A DNA stretch of 64,000 bases from Fragosphaeria purpurea (lineage: Eukaryota > Ascomycota > Sordariomycetes > Ophiostomatales > Ophiostomataceae), in assembly GCA_002778095.1 (NCBI GenBank), contig PCDL01000001.1, forward strand, positions 6,012,501 through 6,076,500, in the 5' to 3' direction. Position 1 is the stretch's first letter. The number at the start of each line of letters is the position of its first letter. Positions 21,857 to 33,081 of this stretch are shown here, one piece after another. Under the pieces are notes generated by a model. That model was given only the letters and a program-made list of their open reading frames with translations, was not told where the DNA came from and did not search any database. The position numbers and the translations under genes were made by a program.

Positions 21857-23037
21857 TTACGCCCGGCTGAGAATCCACATAAACAGCAGCTGGACGCCGT
21901 ACGAGTAGAAGAACAGGAACTGCGTCCGCTGGTTGCGCTTCGCCCGCGTGTCCGTCTGCATCGCCCGGCTGTCCGCCGACGTCTCGGGCAGCAACACGTA
22001 TTTCAACGAGCGCATCTGGATGATGATTAGCGACGAAAAAGAAAAAAAAAAACAGAGGGCAAAATGCGGGGGAAAAAAAGACACGCAACGACCAAGAAAC
22101 ATACCAAAAAGAGCGAGTTTGCCAGGAATGTGTAGAGAAACAGCGTCCACCCGATCCAGCCGCCCGTGCCCTTGCCGCCGTTGACCACCTCCGCCACGGT
22201 GATCGTCGCAATGACGCCGACAAACTTGTACCCGGAGTACGCCACGAGGTCCAGCAGCTGCGACGTGTTGGAGATGCTCAGCAGGTAGCAGCCCAGCTTG
22301 AGGCCCAAGATCTCCACGCCCACGACGGCCAGCGCCACCGACGCCGTGTACCCCAACAGCTCGGGCTGAAACTGGCCCCGCAGGCCGGCGACGAGCGTCG
22401 AGAGCAAAATGTACGTCACGACGGACATGACGGGGATGTACATGTCCGGGCTGTTGACGTCGTCGCGCGGCGCGAGGTACCAGCCCTCCTGCCCGCCGGG
22501 TCCGACGGTCTGCTTGCGGGACCAGGGCTTGTGGCGCCAGGGAAAGAGCACGAGGAAGAGTTTGCTGAGGACGTACGAGTTGGAGACGTTGAAGTAGTGT
22601 TTGAGGACGCTCACATTGACGTAGCGGTTGATCTTGTGTTGGTTAGTAAGTCACGTAAACTGAGATTGAAAGGATGGGAGGGGGGAGCGTAAACAAGGTA
22701 AAAAAAAGGAAAAAAATACATTTTGTTCCATATATTCTTGCCCCTGCCGGAAGGCCGTCTGAGACAGCTGGGCGGCTACCTGCGCGGCCGGGTCGTTCAT
22801 GAACTGGCCATACTGGCCGAAAACGTTGCCGAGCGGGATGGCGCCACCCGGGTGCCCTTGTTGCTGCTGCTGTTGGTGATGCGGTGGTTGGTGTTGGTAG
22901 GGGCTGGCGTAGGTCTGGGGTTGCGGCTGCGAGGCGGTCGGCGGCGGCGGCGAGCGCAGCTGCGGCACGGTCGAGACGTGTTGCGGCACGGGATGGTGCA
23001 ACGGCGGCGGCGACTGGCCGTATACGGAGCGCTGCAT
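21857..23037 (-). CDS. YIF1: Yif1 family ER-Golgi membrane protein
   Basis: Yif1 pairs with Yip1 and Rab-type Ypt GTPases in ER-to-Golgi vesicle transport. Exons: 23037-22720, 22632-22105 and 22015-21857, each join in phase 0; introns are 87 nt (with CTTACTAAC branch site) and 89 nt; total 334 residues. The N-terminal 106 residues are Pro/Gln-rich with FGQYGQFMNDPAAQVAAQL, the helix that precedes the Hrf1/Yif1 domain. Exon 2 starts INRYVNVSVLKHYFNV, then YVLSKLFLVLFPWRHKPW, a strong family match, followed by membrane segments around MYIPVMSVVTYILLSTLVAG and onward. Exon 3 ends with FFYSYGVQLLFMWILSRA. The chosen ATG is the first in frame; the frame extends upstream only to a TTG. It shares a 639-base divergent promoter with the SRP receptor gene, so two secretory-pathway genes are paired. 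Confidence 0.93.
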
Positions 23038-23676
23038 GGTCGTGAGGGGAGAGGGGGGAGACAAAAGTAGAAAGGAAAAAGGTGACGAGGTTGACGTCGA
23101 TCGCGAAGAAGACGAGGAGAAGAGGAACGCCGAGGAGGACGGGACGGGAGGTTGGCCAACCCGTTTCGAACGAGCAAGGAAATCGCTAAATGAGTGTGAG
23201 GGACAGATCGCACACGGTCGTCGTAGGCAGCAGAATGGTAAAGTAAAGGGCGTGCGACAATGTCGGCAAGGTGTCGTCTTCTGTTTTCGCGGGTGTTTGG
23301 TTCCAGGAGCTCGACGCTTGCGATTTACCAGGCAAAGAAGTTTAGCTGGCTGTTTTCTCAGGTAGTTGCGCCAGCGTGTCAGCTCCCCTGTATTACGGCG
23401 TATTACAGAGCCCCAACTGCCGGCTATATGGTTTATCCGCGTCGGGGTTGGGGCTTCCTTATCGGGTTTGCGCTTATCGCTCCCATCAATGTTATCGCCT
23501 TATCGATCCATGCTACCTGTAGCACAAGGCGCAGCCGGGATTTGGAGGCGAACCTCAAGCGGCACGTATAACCTGTCCACTCTCTCGCAGCGCCGGCGTC
23601 AAAGAACCTAGGTCGACAAAAAAAACACGCCGAAAATTGGCCTCTATTTTCCCCTCCCCCCTTCTCCTCCACAACC
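23038..23676. promoter_or_regulatory. Divergent promoter region YIF1 / SRP receptor alpha
   Basis: 639 bases separate the two start codons. Both flanking products act in the early secretory pathway, so shared control is plausible. I see no recognisable binding site that would prove it. Confidence 0.5.
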
Positions 23677-25848
23677 ATGTTGGACAGCTTCGAGATCATC
23701 ACCACGTCTGGCGTCGTCCTCTGGTCGCGCAACTACGCCTTTGTCAGTCCGACTGTCGTCAACAAGTTCATCAACGACGTCTTTATCGAGGAGAACAGCA
23801 ATGCCGTGACGAAGGAAGAGCTCGCCGCTGCCGCGGGCAACAGCAACAGCAGCAGCAGCAGCAGCCATGCACCCTTTCTGACCGACCAGTATGCCGTCCA
23901 GTGGGCGCTCGCCAAGGACCTGGGCGTCATCTTCGTTGCCGTCTACAAGTCGCTGCTGCATCTCTCGTGGATCGACAAGCTCGTCGACAACATCAAGACG
24001 CTCTTCGTCAAGCTGTATGGCGACCAGCTGACCCGGCCCAACACGACCGTGATCGAGTGCACCCGGTTCGACGACTACTTCGACCAGCAGATGAACGAGC
24101 TGGAGGGGGTGGGCAGCAGTGGCGGGCGAAGCGACACAGTCGCAAACGACAAGATGCCGCGCGCCGCGCCACCACCATCACCACCACCACCACCACCGCA
24201 TCCGGCCGATTCGCCCGCCTCGACGCCCATAGCCACGCCCACGCACTCGCGGCCCTCAACGCCCGGCGGCGCCCACGCCAGCTATGGCACCTCCGCGTCG
24301 GCGCAGGCGAGCCCGCCGAACAAGGTCTCCCGACGCGCTCGCAAGGCACACAAAGCGGTCACGACCGTAGGGGCACAGGGCGGCACTGGCGGCGGCGGCA
24401 ATGCCTCCGCCTACTCTAGCGACGAGGCCGTTGTGCGGAAACACCACAAAGACAAGGCGGCAGCAGGAGGAGGAGCAGCAACGGCCACAAAGACGGCGAA
24501 GAAGAAGGGCCGCAAGTGGAACGCCGACGGCCTGGCTGACGAAGACGACGACATCCAGCTCGATTACTCGATAATTGACGCAAGCGGCGAGGGGGTTGGT
24601 GGTGGTGGTGGCGGTGGAAGCGGCGGCGACAAAGCCGCTGCCGTCGAACCGGTGGACGCTGCGACGTGGGGCCGAACGGCCCAAGGCGGCAAGTTCGTGC
24701 TCAAGGACCTAGACGACGAGGTGCACTCGATCCTAGCGTCGGAGACGGCCGCGGCCCGTCCAAAGGGCGGCGACACCAGTGGGGCGGGCAACACGTCCCT
24801 GCTCGGGTCTGGCCTCAGCACCATCGGCAGCCTGTTCCGCAACGTCGTCGGCGGCAAGGTGCTGACCCAGGCGGATCTCGACAAGGCCATGAAGGGCATG
24901 GAGGACCACCTGCTGCGCAAAAACGTGGCGCGCGAAGCCGCCGTGCGCCTGTGCGAGGGCGTCGAGGCCGAGCTCCTCGGGACCAAGACGGGGAGTTTTG
25001 AGAGTGAGTATTTTTTTTTTTTTAAAAAAAACCTTACTTCCCGTCCAACCATGCTAACCAATACCACTACTCCAGGCATCAATGCCCGCATCAAGAGCGC
25101 ACTGGAACGCGCCCTGACAAAGATGCTGACGCCCACGTCGTCGCTGGACCTCCTGCGCGAGATCGACGCCGTGCGCGCCCCGCGCCCGCCCGCGGCGCCG
25201 CGGCCCTACGTGCTGTCGATCGTCGGCGTCAACGGCGTTGGCAAGTCGACCAACCTGTCCAAGATTTGCTTCTTCCTGCTGCAGAACCGCTACAAGGTCC
25301 TCGTCGCCGCCGCCGACACCTTCCGCGCGGGCGCCGTCGAGCAGCTCGCCGTCCACGTGCGCAACCTCACGGAGCTCACGGCGCGCACGGGCCACGGCGA
25401 GGTCGCGCTCTACCAGCGCGGCTACGGCAAGGACGCCGCCGCCGTCGCCCAGGACGCCGTCGCCTACGCGGCCGCCCAGGGGTTCGACGTCGTGCTCGTC
25501 GACACGGCCGGCCGGCGCCACAACGACGCGCGGCTCATGGCCAACCTGGCGACGTTTGCGCAGCGGGCCAAGCCCGACAAGATTGTCATGGTGGGCGAGG
25601 CGCTCGTGGGCACGGACTCGGTGGCGCAGGCGCGCAACTTCAACGCGGCGTTTGGCCCCGCGCGGCGGACCCTCGACGGGTTCCTGATCTCCAAGTGCGA
25701 CACCGTCGGCAGCATGGTGGGCACGCTGGTGAGCCTGGTGCACGCGACGCACGTGCCGATCCTGTTTGTGGGCGTGGGCCAGCACTACTCGGACCTGCGC
25801 AACTTTTCGGTGCCGTGGGCCGTGGAGCGGCTGCTGAGCAGCGATTGA
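23677..25848 (+). CDS. SRP101: Signal recognition particle receptor, alpha subunit
   Basis: The peripheral ER-membrane GTPase that docks SRP-ribosome complexes. One intron (25004-25075, 72 nt, GTGAGT...CAG with a GCTAAC branch site) splits a Ser codon; exons 23677-25003 and 25076-25848 give 699 residues. The intron is a multiple of three with no stop, so the unspliced frame also reads through. The SRX/longin-like N domain starts MLDSFEIITTSGVVLW and runs to about 146. A charged low-complexity linker follows, with Pro, Ala and Gly runs. The NG part begins near 382. GTPase motifs are GVNGVGKSTNLSKI (G1), ADTFRAGAVEQL (G2), VLVDTAGRRHN (G3) and the SKCDTVGSMVG block near the end. All belong to the SRP54/FtsY family; the long linker and SRX domain distinguish it from Srp54. 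Confidence 0.95.
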   Translation: MLDSFEIITTSGVVLWSRNYAFVSPTVVNKFINDVFIEENSNAVTKEELAAAAGNSNSSSSSSHAPFLTDQYAVQWALAKDLGVIFVAVYKSLLHLSWIDKLVDNIKTLFVKLYGDQLTRPNTTVIECTRFDDYFDQQMNELEGVGSSGGRSDTVANDKMPRAAPPPSPPPPPPHPADSPASTPIATPTHSRPSTPGGAHASYGTSASAQASPPNKVSRRARKAHKAVTTVGAQGGTGGGGNASAYSSDEAVVRKHHKDKAAAGGGAATATKTAKKKGRKWNADGLADEDDDIQLDYSIIDASGEGVGGGGGGGSGGDKAAAVEPVDAATWGRTAQGGKFVLKDLDDEVHSILASETAAARPKGGDTSGAGNTSLLGSGLSTIGSLFRNVVGGKVLTQADLDKAMKGMEDHLLRKNVAREAAVRLCEGVEAELLGTKTGSFESEYFFFFKKNLTSRPTMLTNTTTPGINARIKSALERALTKMLTPTSSLDLLREIDAVRAPRPPAAPRPYVLSIVGVNGVGKSTNLSKICFFLLQNRYKVLVAAADTFRAGAVEQLAVHVRNLTELTARTGHGEVALYQRGYGKDAAAVAQDAVAYAAAQGFDVVLVDTAGRRHNDARLMANLATFAQRAKPDKIVMVGEALVGTDSVAQARNFNAAFGPARRTLDGFLISKCDTVGSMVGTLVSLVHATHVPILFVGVGQHYSDLRNFSVPWAVERLLSSD

Positions 25849-26318
25849 GAGAGGGAGGAAAAGGGGGCTTTCATTCTCCAACCCTCCTTTTCATTCACTT
25901 TCTGTCAGAAATAGCGCCTTCGACGAGAACGTCACGAGCGGACCAACTAATACTAATGTGTTGATCTTATTTCTTGGTCTTAATCTCTCGTATTTTTGAA
26001 ACTATCCCGTCTTCGTATTACCGTCGCTGTGTAGCGAGTATGTAGCCTTGAAATGAAATGCAGATAAAAACCATCACGCGTACTCCCTCCTAGCTTGCAT
26101 ACATTCGAACAGCCGTCCGGCCATGGGCTTCTGGCGTCGTCTCGTCCGAGAAAAAAAAACACAAAAAGCCATACCCCATATCCGTACCTTTGAACTGCCC
26201 AGTTGCCCTCGTCAGAACTCTCCCGTCTCCGGCCCCATATATCGCCGTATTATTACTCCGTAGAACTCCGCAAAATGAGGTCACATGAAAGAAACGAGCG
26301 TTAAAAGTGAAAAAAAGT
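25849..26318. other. Convergent intergenic region
   Basis: Lies between the stops of the SRP receptor gene and REC8. It holds both 3' UTRs. A TACTCCGTA element of the recurrent motif family is at 26254-26262. Confidence 0.5.
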
Positions 26319-28808
26319 TCAAGCAGCACCAACCAGGTCAAGCCCGCGACTCGCTCTAAACCCACGATGCCCACTGCTCACCTCCAGCATGTCCGCATGC
26401 GTGTATCCGCTCACGGCAGACAGCGTGTGCTCGTTGTCCCCGTGGTTGCTGTTGCCTTCGCTCATTTCGTGAAAACGCCGCTTCTTCTTCGTCTTCTTCC
26501 CTTTGTCGACGAGCTCGGTCGATTTCACTCCGATGAAAATGGCCCGGTCGATCACGTCATTCTCCGATGCGTCCTTTTGTATGCGCAACTGCCGCTGCGT
26601 GGCCAGCGATAGCAGGCTCATAAAGGCGCCCACCACGGCCGGGCGGCAGGTCCGAAACGGCGCCACCACGTCGCCGAACTCCACCCAGCGGAGCATCGCG
26701 AAGCCCGGTCGAGCCAGCCCTTCGTCCGCTGCCTGTTTCTGCACACGTTCAAGAAAGGCGGAAGCGTTCTGCATCTCTTCGCCCAGCTTGCTTTGTTTGT
26801 CGTCGTAGTTGTCATCGTCGCCGCCGCCGCCACCATGTCTAGGGGCATCCGCCGACCCCATTGCCAGGGCACGCGGGGGCGAGGGAAATGGATTTACCGC
26901 GTCGCTGGGTAGCGGCATGGATAGGTCCAAACCGTCGTCCATGTCGCTGTGCCGCTCAAAGAAGTTGGGGCTACTGTGGCGGCTGGCGCTCGACATAGCA
27001 CCAATACCGCCGCCGTTGCCGCCGCCGCCAACGCTGCGCTGCACGCTGCCCTGCACAGACGAGCCCGGGAGGGCCGAGGAATGGCGGTTGTTCCACGCGA
27101 GCGAGGGATTGTCGGACAGGGCGGAAGCAGGCTGCCGGCCCATCTCAATGTCTTGTTCGTCGTCGAACCCGTCCATACCGCCGTGGGTGCCACGACCGAC
27201 CGGCGTGTCTGGAGGAGCAGCGGCCAGTTTGCGCTTCTTCGCCCTTGACAGAGCGTCGCCCGAAAACGTTTCCGCGAGGGCATCCCCAGAAAACATTTGG
27301 ACCAGGGGGTGGTCGGACTGGTGGGTCTGCAGCACCTCCGCAACACCAAAAAGGCCGCGGCCAAACGTAGAGTCGTACGCGGCCTGCCTGTTGCGAGCCG
27401 TGTCGTTGGCACGCCGGAGGGTACTAGCACGTTCTTTGCGCTCGGCCGCCCGCTCCATGTTTGGGGCGTAGTCGGTCACGCAGCTGTAGTACTCTCGGAG
27501 GGGAATCTGGGTGATCTCGTCCAGGAAGCCAGCTTTGTGCCGCACGTTCTTGCGTGCGTGCGCTTGCTTGGACATCAGAGTCACAGACGACGTGCTTGTT
27601 TGCGGCGAAGACGGCGCAGCATTTTTGGGAACGGCAGTGGGCCCATCAGGCGCTTTATCGAAGGGGTGGACAGACAGGCCAACCGCAAGATTTGCCGGAA
27701 GGACGAGTTCCTCATCGTCATCGTCCACAATCATGGGTTGGGGCCCAATTTTTCCGGCAGCCTTCTCGTCGGCGGCCGCATCGCCGCCGTGAGGCTGTAG
27801 CTTCCCAGCCTTGGCAACACCGGGCCCATTGGCGCCCGTCATGAAAGCAGGAAACGACGGCAGCTGGGGCTCGGAGCTTGGCTCTTCTTCGACGATGTTG
27901 CCGTTTTCGTCAATGAACAGCCCGGCGTCCACCACCAGGTTGTCCTCTTCCGGAAAGCCGAGCGGCCGGCCGAAGGGTGTCGGCGAGTCTTGCATGCTTC
28001 CAGCAGCCGATGCAGAGAAAGAAAACCCGCCCGCGAACGACTGGCGGCCCGACGAATCGGCTCCAAGGTCCAGCTGGGTAAGGAGCGTATTGTTGGATGA
28101 GCGGGAGTTCCACGACAAATTCGTCCACGAAGCTTGACGGGGCTGCGAGAGGAAGGCAGCGTCGTCCAGCCCATCAAAGTCAAAGGGTGGCAGCTGCAGA
28201 CGATCGAGATCAAAGCTTGGATCGTTTGGCAAGACAATCTGGGCATTTCTGGTACCCGTATTAGCGGCTGTTCTGTGTGCCAAAAATAGGGACAACCCCC
28301 CAAAGAGAAAACAAAACAAAAAAAGCCTTACTTGGTCTTGCCGGCGTTGTGATCGAGCTTGTTGTCCAAAAGGCTGTTGCAAAGTTTGTGCATCGCCCGC
28401 TGAATCCGCTCGCTGTCATTGAGGACGTAGCGGCACTGCTCCTGGTAGATACGGGCCGTGCCGTACAGAAGAGTGGCCTGCAGACGCAGGGCGATGGGCG
28501 CCCCGGGGGGGCGCTTGATGGTGCCACACGCGCGCTGGACGTTCACTTCGAGGATGGCTTTGCGGCGGATGCCGGTGGACCGGGCACCGGCTGCCGTGTT
28601 GCCGGCGCGCCTGGATCGTTAGACATTGCTCAACAAGCCCGCGCAGGCGCAGTGGGTTGCTTGCAAAACCAACATACCAAACGGTGGACAAGGCATAGCG
28701 CTTGTTGGAAAGAACTAGGTAAGCCGGTAAGTATATAGCTTTATAAACTGACTGCTGTACGTTATCGAGAAGGGACACAATCCACTTACTGTCAGTGCTG
28801 TAAAACAT
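26319..28808 (-). CDS. REC8: Meiotic cohesin kleisin Rec8
   Basis: The alpha-kleisin that closes the cohesin ring in meiosis and is cut by separase at anaphase. Exons: 28808-28790 (19 nt), 28714-28678 (37 nt), 28610-28332 and 28248-26319; introns are 75, 67 and 83 nt; all joins keep frame and give 754 residues. The spliced N terminus reads MFYSTDILSNKRYALSTVW, the typical kleisin start. It is followed by RRKAILEVNVQRAC and LRLQATLLYGTARIYQEQC, which resembles Rec8 more than Rad21/Scc1. The centre is low-complexity, with Ser, Gly and acid patches. The C-terminal winged-helix domain is at about 600-680 (FLERVQKQAADEG, RPAVVGAFMSLLSLAT). Rad21 is the main alternative, but the RK/KRYALSTVW and ILEV blocks favour Rec8. 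The two leading micro-exons are easily missed by gene finders. Confidence 0.88.
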
Positions 28809-30663
28809 GGTAGCCGGTAGACTTGTATGTCGTTAAAGCGAGAAATAAGGGGGAAACGAATTCAAGCCCAGAAGAAGAAGGTCAACAGAAAAGCAGCAAC
28901 GTCTGAGGAGGCGAGAAAAAGGCGCTTTGACTAGATGGGGAGAAAATACATAATACATAGAACTAAAATAAAAAACAAGCAATGAAGAAGCAGAAGCATT
29001 GAGAATGCAGCCGTCTAAGAAAAGAAATTGTAGGAAAGGAGTGAGGAAAGGAAGCGAATAAAAAGACGGATGAAGGACAGGTCGTGAGAAGCAATTCAGA
29101 AAAGTCGCGAGATTCACATGAGACGACGCGGGAATTTCAAGATGGCAGACGGCGCGTCCAACGTCCAACGGGGGAAGGATGGCACCCATTAAACAGGCCG
29201 CGACTCTGACGCGAAACGTACCGCGTATGGCTCCCAAAACGGAAGGCACGACGGTTGAAGAATCGCGCGTCGTCGTGCGGTACAGGCTCTTGCCAAAAAG
29301 GGAAATAGACGATGACGGACGTCCAAGCCGCGGCAAACCTCTCTTATAGCGAAAGCCTCCCTGTTGCAATGGCCTGGACACTGAGGAGACCCAGCCATTC
29401 CCTCGTCTCTCCGGTCTACATTTGCAAGGAGGACGGCCGCATTGTGTCGTCAACGTCACTACCTCAGGTACGATCTCTAGACAAGCACATACTCGAGAGA
29501 CGAACACGTGACTAGTAAAGTAGAGTGTCACGTCCGTCGTCGACGGGAAAAACAAGGCGATCTTGAGATGCAGACACCTCTAGACGGATGGTGCCTTTCA
29601 AGTGAATCAGCGTTGTAGCCTGGAAACGGTGCAGGCATGGCCCGGCAGGAACAATGGCCCTCTCGCCGTCCTGCGAGTCCAGGGAGCACAAAAACCCGAG
29701 ACCATGCCGCATACAAGCATTCAAAGCACGATTCACGACACGACAGCAGTCGAGAATTGGAGGGAAAAATAATGTCTTTCATTGCTCATTCTCTCTATCT
29801 GCCTCCTCTTCTAATCTCTTCTCGTCGACTTGTTCCTCGTACGCATCGGCCGTCCGTCGGTCTTCGCCGGCATGCATCGTTTACTAGACAGACGCGTTAG
29901 CTTTACCGCCATGGCCACAAGACAATGCTTTGTGAGAAAAAGAAGTGCTCTGCAAGCAACAGATTCAGAATATGTAAGAAGTGAAGATCACATAACCAAG
30001 CGCTATAGCCAACTAGGCGATGTGGCCAACGACGAGGTATCATTCGCAAATTGTTTTCATCAGGCTGTTTGCTGGAGGAAGGGACGGAGGGAGAGAAGCT
30101 TACCAGTTATATTTTACCTTGCAAACATGGTGAACCAGAAAGGATCGCATCTTGCCCACGATCGTGTCTTTCGAAAATGTCGAAGAACGGTGCAAAGGAA
30201 GAAAAAGAGAAAATTTCGTGGCGGTCGGAAACGAGCTTTATCTGAGGTTGGTCGGTAAATCGCAAGAAAGTTTCTCCGGTGGTGTTTCTCTAGAATGGAC
30301 TCGGCTTGTTGATCCTGAAAAGGGGCTAATCGGAAAAGGCGTATAAACGAACACTGTGAGACGGTAGAGAGAAATGGCGATATATACTGTGTTTGTACTG
30401 TGTTGGAGATGCTACGCTAGGAGAACCTCAACTTGGAAACGAGCAAACTGTGATCGCTCTCACAATAGAGCTACAAAGAGTCGACGCGGGGAACGTGCGG
30501 TATGCATGTATCCTTGGATGCATTTTTTATTTAAATCTGATCGACACGAACTCTGCGTGGAATTTTTCGCAGTGACAACGCATTCCCCTGGCTCAATTAC
30601 CATCAATCTTAGGGACCTTGGCAGTAGAAGGATGGCAAATGCAGACGGCTACTTGTCCAGTCT
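28809..30663. other. Intergenic region between REC8 and the sugar porter
   Basis: Holds the REC8 promoter and the transporter 3' end. The minus-strand open frame 28833-29555 has no domain and looks like leader sequence. Frames at 29512-30350 are short and not conserved-looking. No gene is called. Confidence 0.5.
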
Positions 30664-32315
30664 CTATAACTCTATATGTACGACGTTTGGTTCCGGAAGG
30701 CCCGCCTCGTGGTCTTTTTTTACGATCTCCTTGGCCGCTTCTGACGATATGCACTGGTAGCTCTTGAACCGCCAGACAGACACGCGGTTCTCGAACAGCT
30801 CGTCAATCTCTTCGAGCGATCTACCCTTTGTCTCGGGCACCATGAAGATGATAAAGACTGCCGAAACCAGGTTAGCTGAGAAGCAAAGCAGGGAGAGAAG
30901 AAGGTGGAAGACGTTGGAGGGAGAGAGAGAGAGAGATATGGGCTCATACCCAATGCTGCAAAATTGGCTCCGGCCCAGATGTAGCCGTACTTGGGCCCCC
31001 AGTTCAGGTCGTCCTTGTTGATGAAGTACGGCGAGCAGTACGAGATGAGCCAGTTGAAAAAGTAGTTGAAGCCTGTGCCCAGGCTGATGGTGCTCACGCG
31101 CAGCCGCGACGCCACCACCTCGCCCGCAATGGGCCAGCTGACCGTGCCGATGAAGCCGTTGTAGAAGAAGTAAAACATGAACGCAAACGCCAGCAGCGCG
31201 CGGCCCGCTGCCAGAGACCCGGCCGCCACCGTGTACGCCACCGCAATGGCCAGCATGCAACAGGCGCAGCCCGTGGCGCCCACCATCATCATGGTGCGGC
31301 GGCCAAAAAGCCGGTGCGTCAAAAAGAGGCCGACGATGGCGCCGCCCAGCCCGGTCACCGTGCCGAGGACCGACGCCAAGAAGGGCTTGTTGAGCCCGGC
31401 CGCCTGAAAGAAGTACGTGCCAAACGACAGGATGAACCACAGGCCCGTGGCCGCGTGCGTGACCACGGCGCCCGCCGAAATGACGGTGCGCCGCAGGTTC
31501 GTGCCGCGGAACATGTCGAGGAACGACGCCGACGACGCCAGCGCCCGCTCCTCGGCAATGCCGCGCTGCATCTCGACAAACTCCTCGTCGAGAAACGCCC
31601 GCGGCAGCGACCCGCCCCGCAGCCGTGCGAGCGCCGCGCGCGCGTCCTCGGGCCGGTCCTGCACGAGCAGCCAGCGGGGGCTCTCGGGAATAAAGACCAC
31701 GAGCACGGCCAGCAGCGTCGGGAGAACGAACAGCACGGCGAGCGGGATTTGGTACGCGATGCGGCTCGTCGTGTAGTTCTTGGTGTAGTTGTCGCACACG
31801 GAGCCGAGCACGCTGCCGATGTTGACCCAAAGGCCGAAGAAGCTGACAATCATGCCGCGCAGGTGCGGGGGCGCCGCCTCGACGGTGTACACGTTGGAGA
31901 ACGTCGTGAAGAAGCCGTTGGCCACGCCCATGAGGATGCGGCCGGCGTACAGGCCGCCGAGCGTCGTGCTGGCGAGTTGGACGGCGCAGGCGACAAAGGA
32001 CACGCTGCAGCCGGCCCAGATAGCGTGGCGGCGGCCGAAGCGGTGCGAAAAGGGCACGGCGGCCACGGCGCCGACAATGGTGCCGACGTTGAGAAAGGAG
32101 CTGATGAGCTGCTGCGGCTTGGTGTGGATGTTGTAGCCGGACGCGGATTTGGGGTCCGCGTACCCAAAGATGCGGAGGAAGCCGGCCATGGCCTGGAACC
32201 CGGCGAGGGCGTTGGTGTCGAAGCCGTACTGGCAGTTGGCGAGCGAGACGAAGAGGCAGATGAGCAGGCAGCGCCAGTTGGCCGCGAGCGGCGTGTTACG
32301 CTCCGGGCTGATCAT
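30664..32315 (-). CDS. MFS sugar porter family transporter
   Basis: A 12-helix plasma-membrane proton/sugar symporter of the major facilitator superfamily. Exons: 32315-30950 and 30875-30664; the 74-nt intron (GTATGA...CAG) splits an Ala codon; total 525 residues, a usual length. Family marks: helix 1 with SLANCQYGFDTNAL, the loop-2 motif FGRRHAIWAG, AGRILMGVANGFFTTF, then PESPRWLL after helix 6. In the second half, LFGRRTMMMVG is followed by FFYNGFIGTVSWPIAGEV. The C-terminal sugar-porter signature PETKGRSLEEIDELF lies in exon 2. The start ATG is the first Met before the hydrophobic domain; the open frame upstream is leader. Substrate cannot be told. It is divergent from the aconitase-like gene 766 bases away, which may hint at a carboxylate- or sugar-linked pathway. 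Confidence 0.92.
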
Positions 32316-33081
32316 GGTTGATGTTGGGAGGCGTCTAGGAGGGCAAGAAACAAGGGGGAAACAAGGGGAAAAGAATTTAAAACTGAATACGAAAAATAAC
32401 CAAAAAAATATCACGGTCCAAGGCCAGGATATTCCTGAAAACGAGGACCTGGGAGCAATATACAGAGAAGGGGGGGGGGGAAGGGGAAGGCAGACAGAGG
32501 CTTATACGAAGACCCTCCTTGGAGAAGACTGAGCTTGTAGGAGCAGCTGCTCAAATAAACCATACAACACACAGCGCGATGCGTAAAGAAATCCGGGGCC
32601 GATGCCGACGTCAAGTGCCGCCTACCCCATGGGCACCCCAGAAAACAGTTGCCGAGCCTGGCTCGTGCAGCTAGACCGGCTAGCGAGCGGGGGAATATGG
32701 ACATGGGCTACGGGGCCAGGCGTCGTGCAGCACGGCAGTTCCCAGGTTGACGACGGCGCCGCGGAGTTCCTGATCTGGCGCCAGCTGCAGAGGAGGCCTT
32801 GGTCCAATTCCAGCTCAGTGTTAGTCGATGACCATTTGGGGCACCTCCTCCCCCCTTTTTCCCCTCCCCGGACCCGCCGGGCACCGCCCCGGGCCCTGCC
32901 CGGCAATCCTTCCATCTCTTGAGGCATTGCCCGTGTTTCGTTACCTTCTACTTGAGGGACCCCTTGACGGGCCTGGTCTTTTTGGCTGCTGTCGTGCTGC
33001 TCTCGTCGTCGAACAAACATTCATCAGACAGACGAAGTGAAAAACATAAAAAATCCGAAAACCCAAGTAAAATCTCGCAAG
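32316..33081. promoter_or_regulatory. Divergent promoter region transporter / aconitase-like gene
   Basis: 766 bases with both start codons at its edges. It includes a G10-type run near 32471. A near match to the Leu3 site CCGGNNCCGG (CCGGGGCCGA) is at 32593-32602, one base off the consensus. No gene is seen. Confidence 0.4.

Noticed and set aside
26809..27471. 220-codon plus-strand frame inside REC8
   Set aside because: Shadow of the REC8 coding strand; no family match.
28833..29555. 240-codon minus-strand frame upstream of REC8
   Set aside because: No domain, biased to Phe/Leu/Ser; fits a T/C-rich promoter or leader of REC8.
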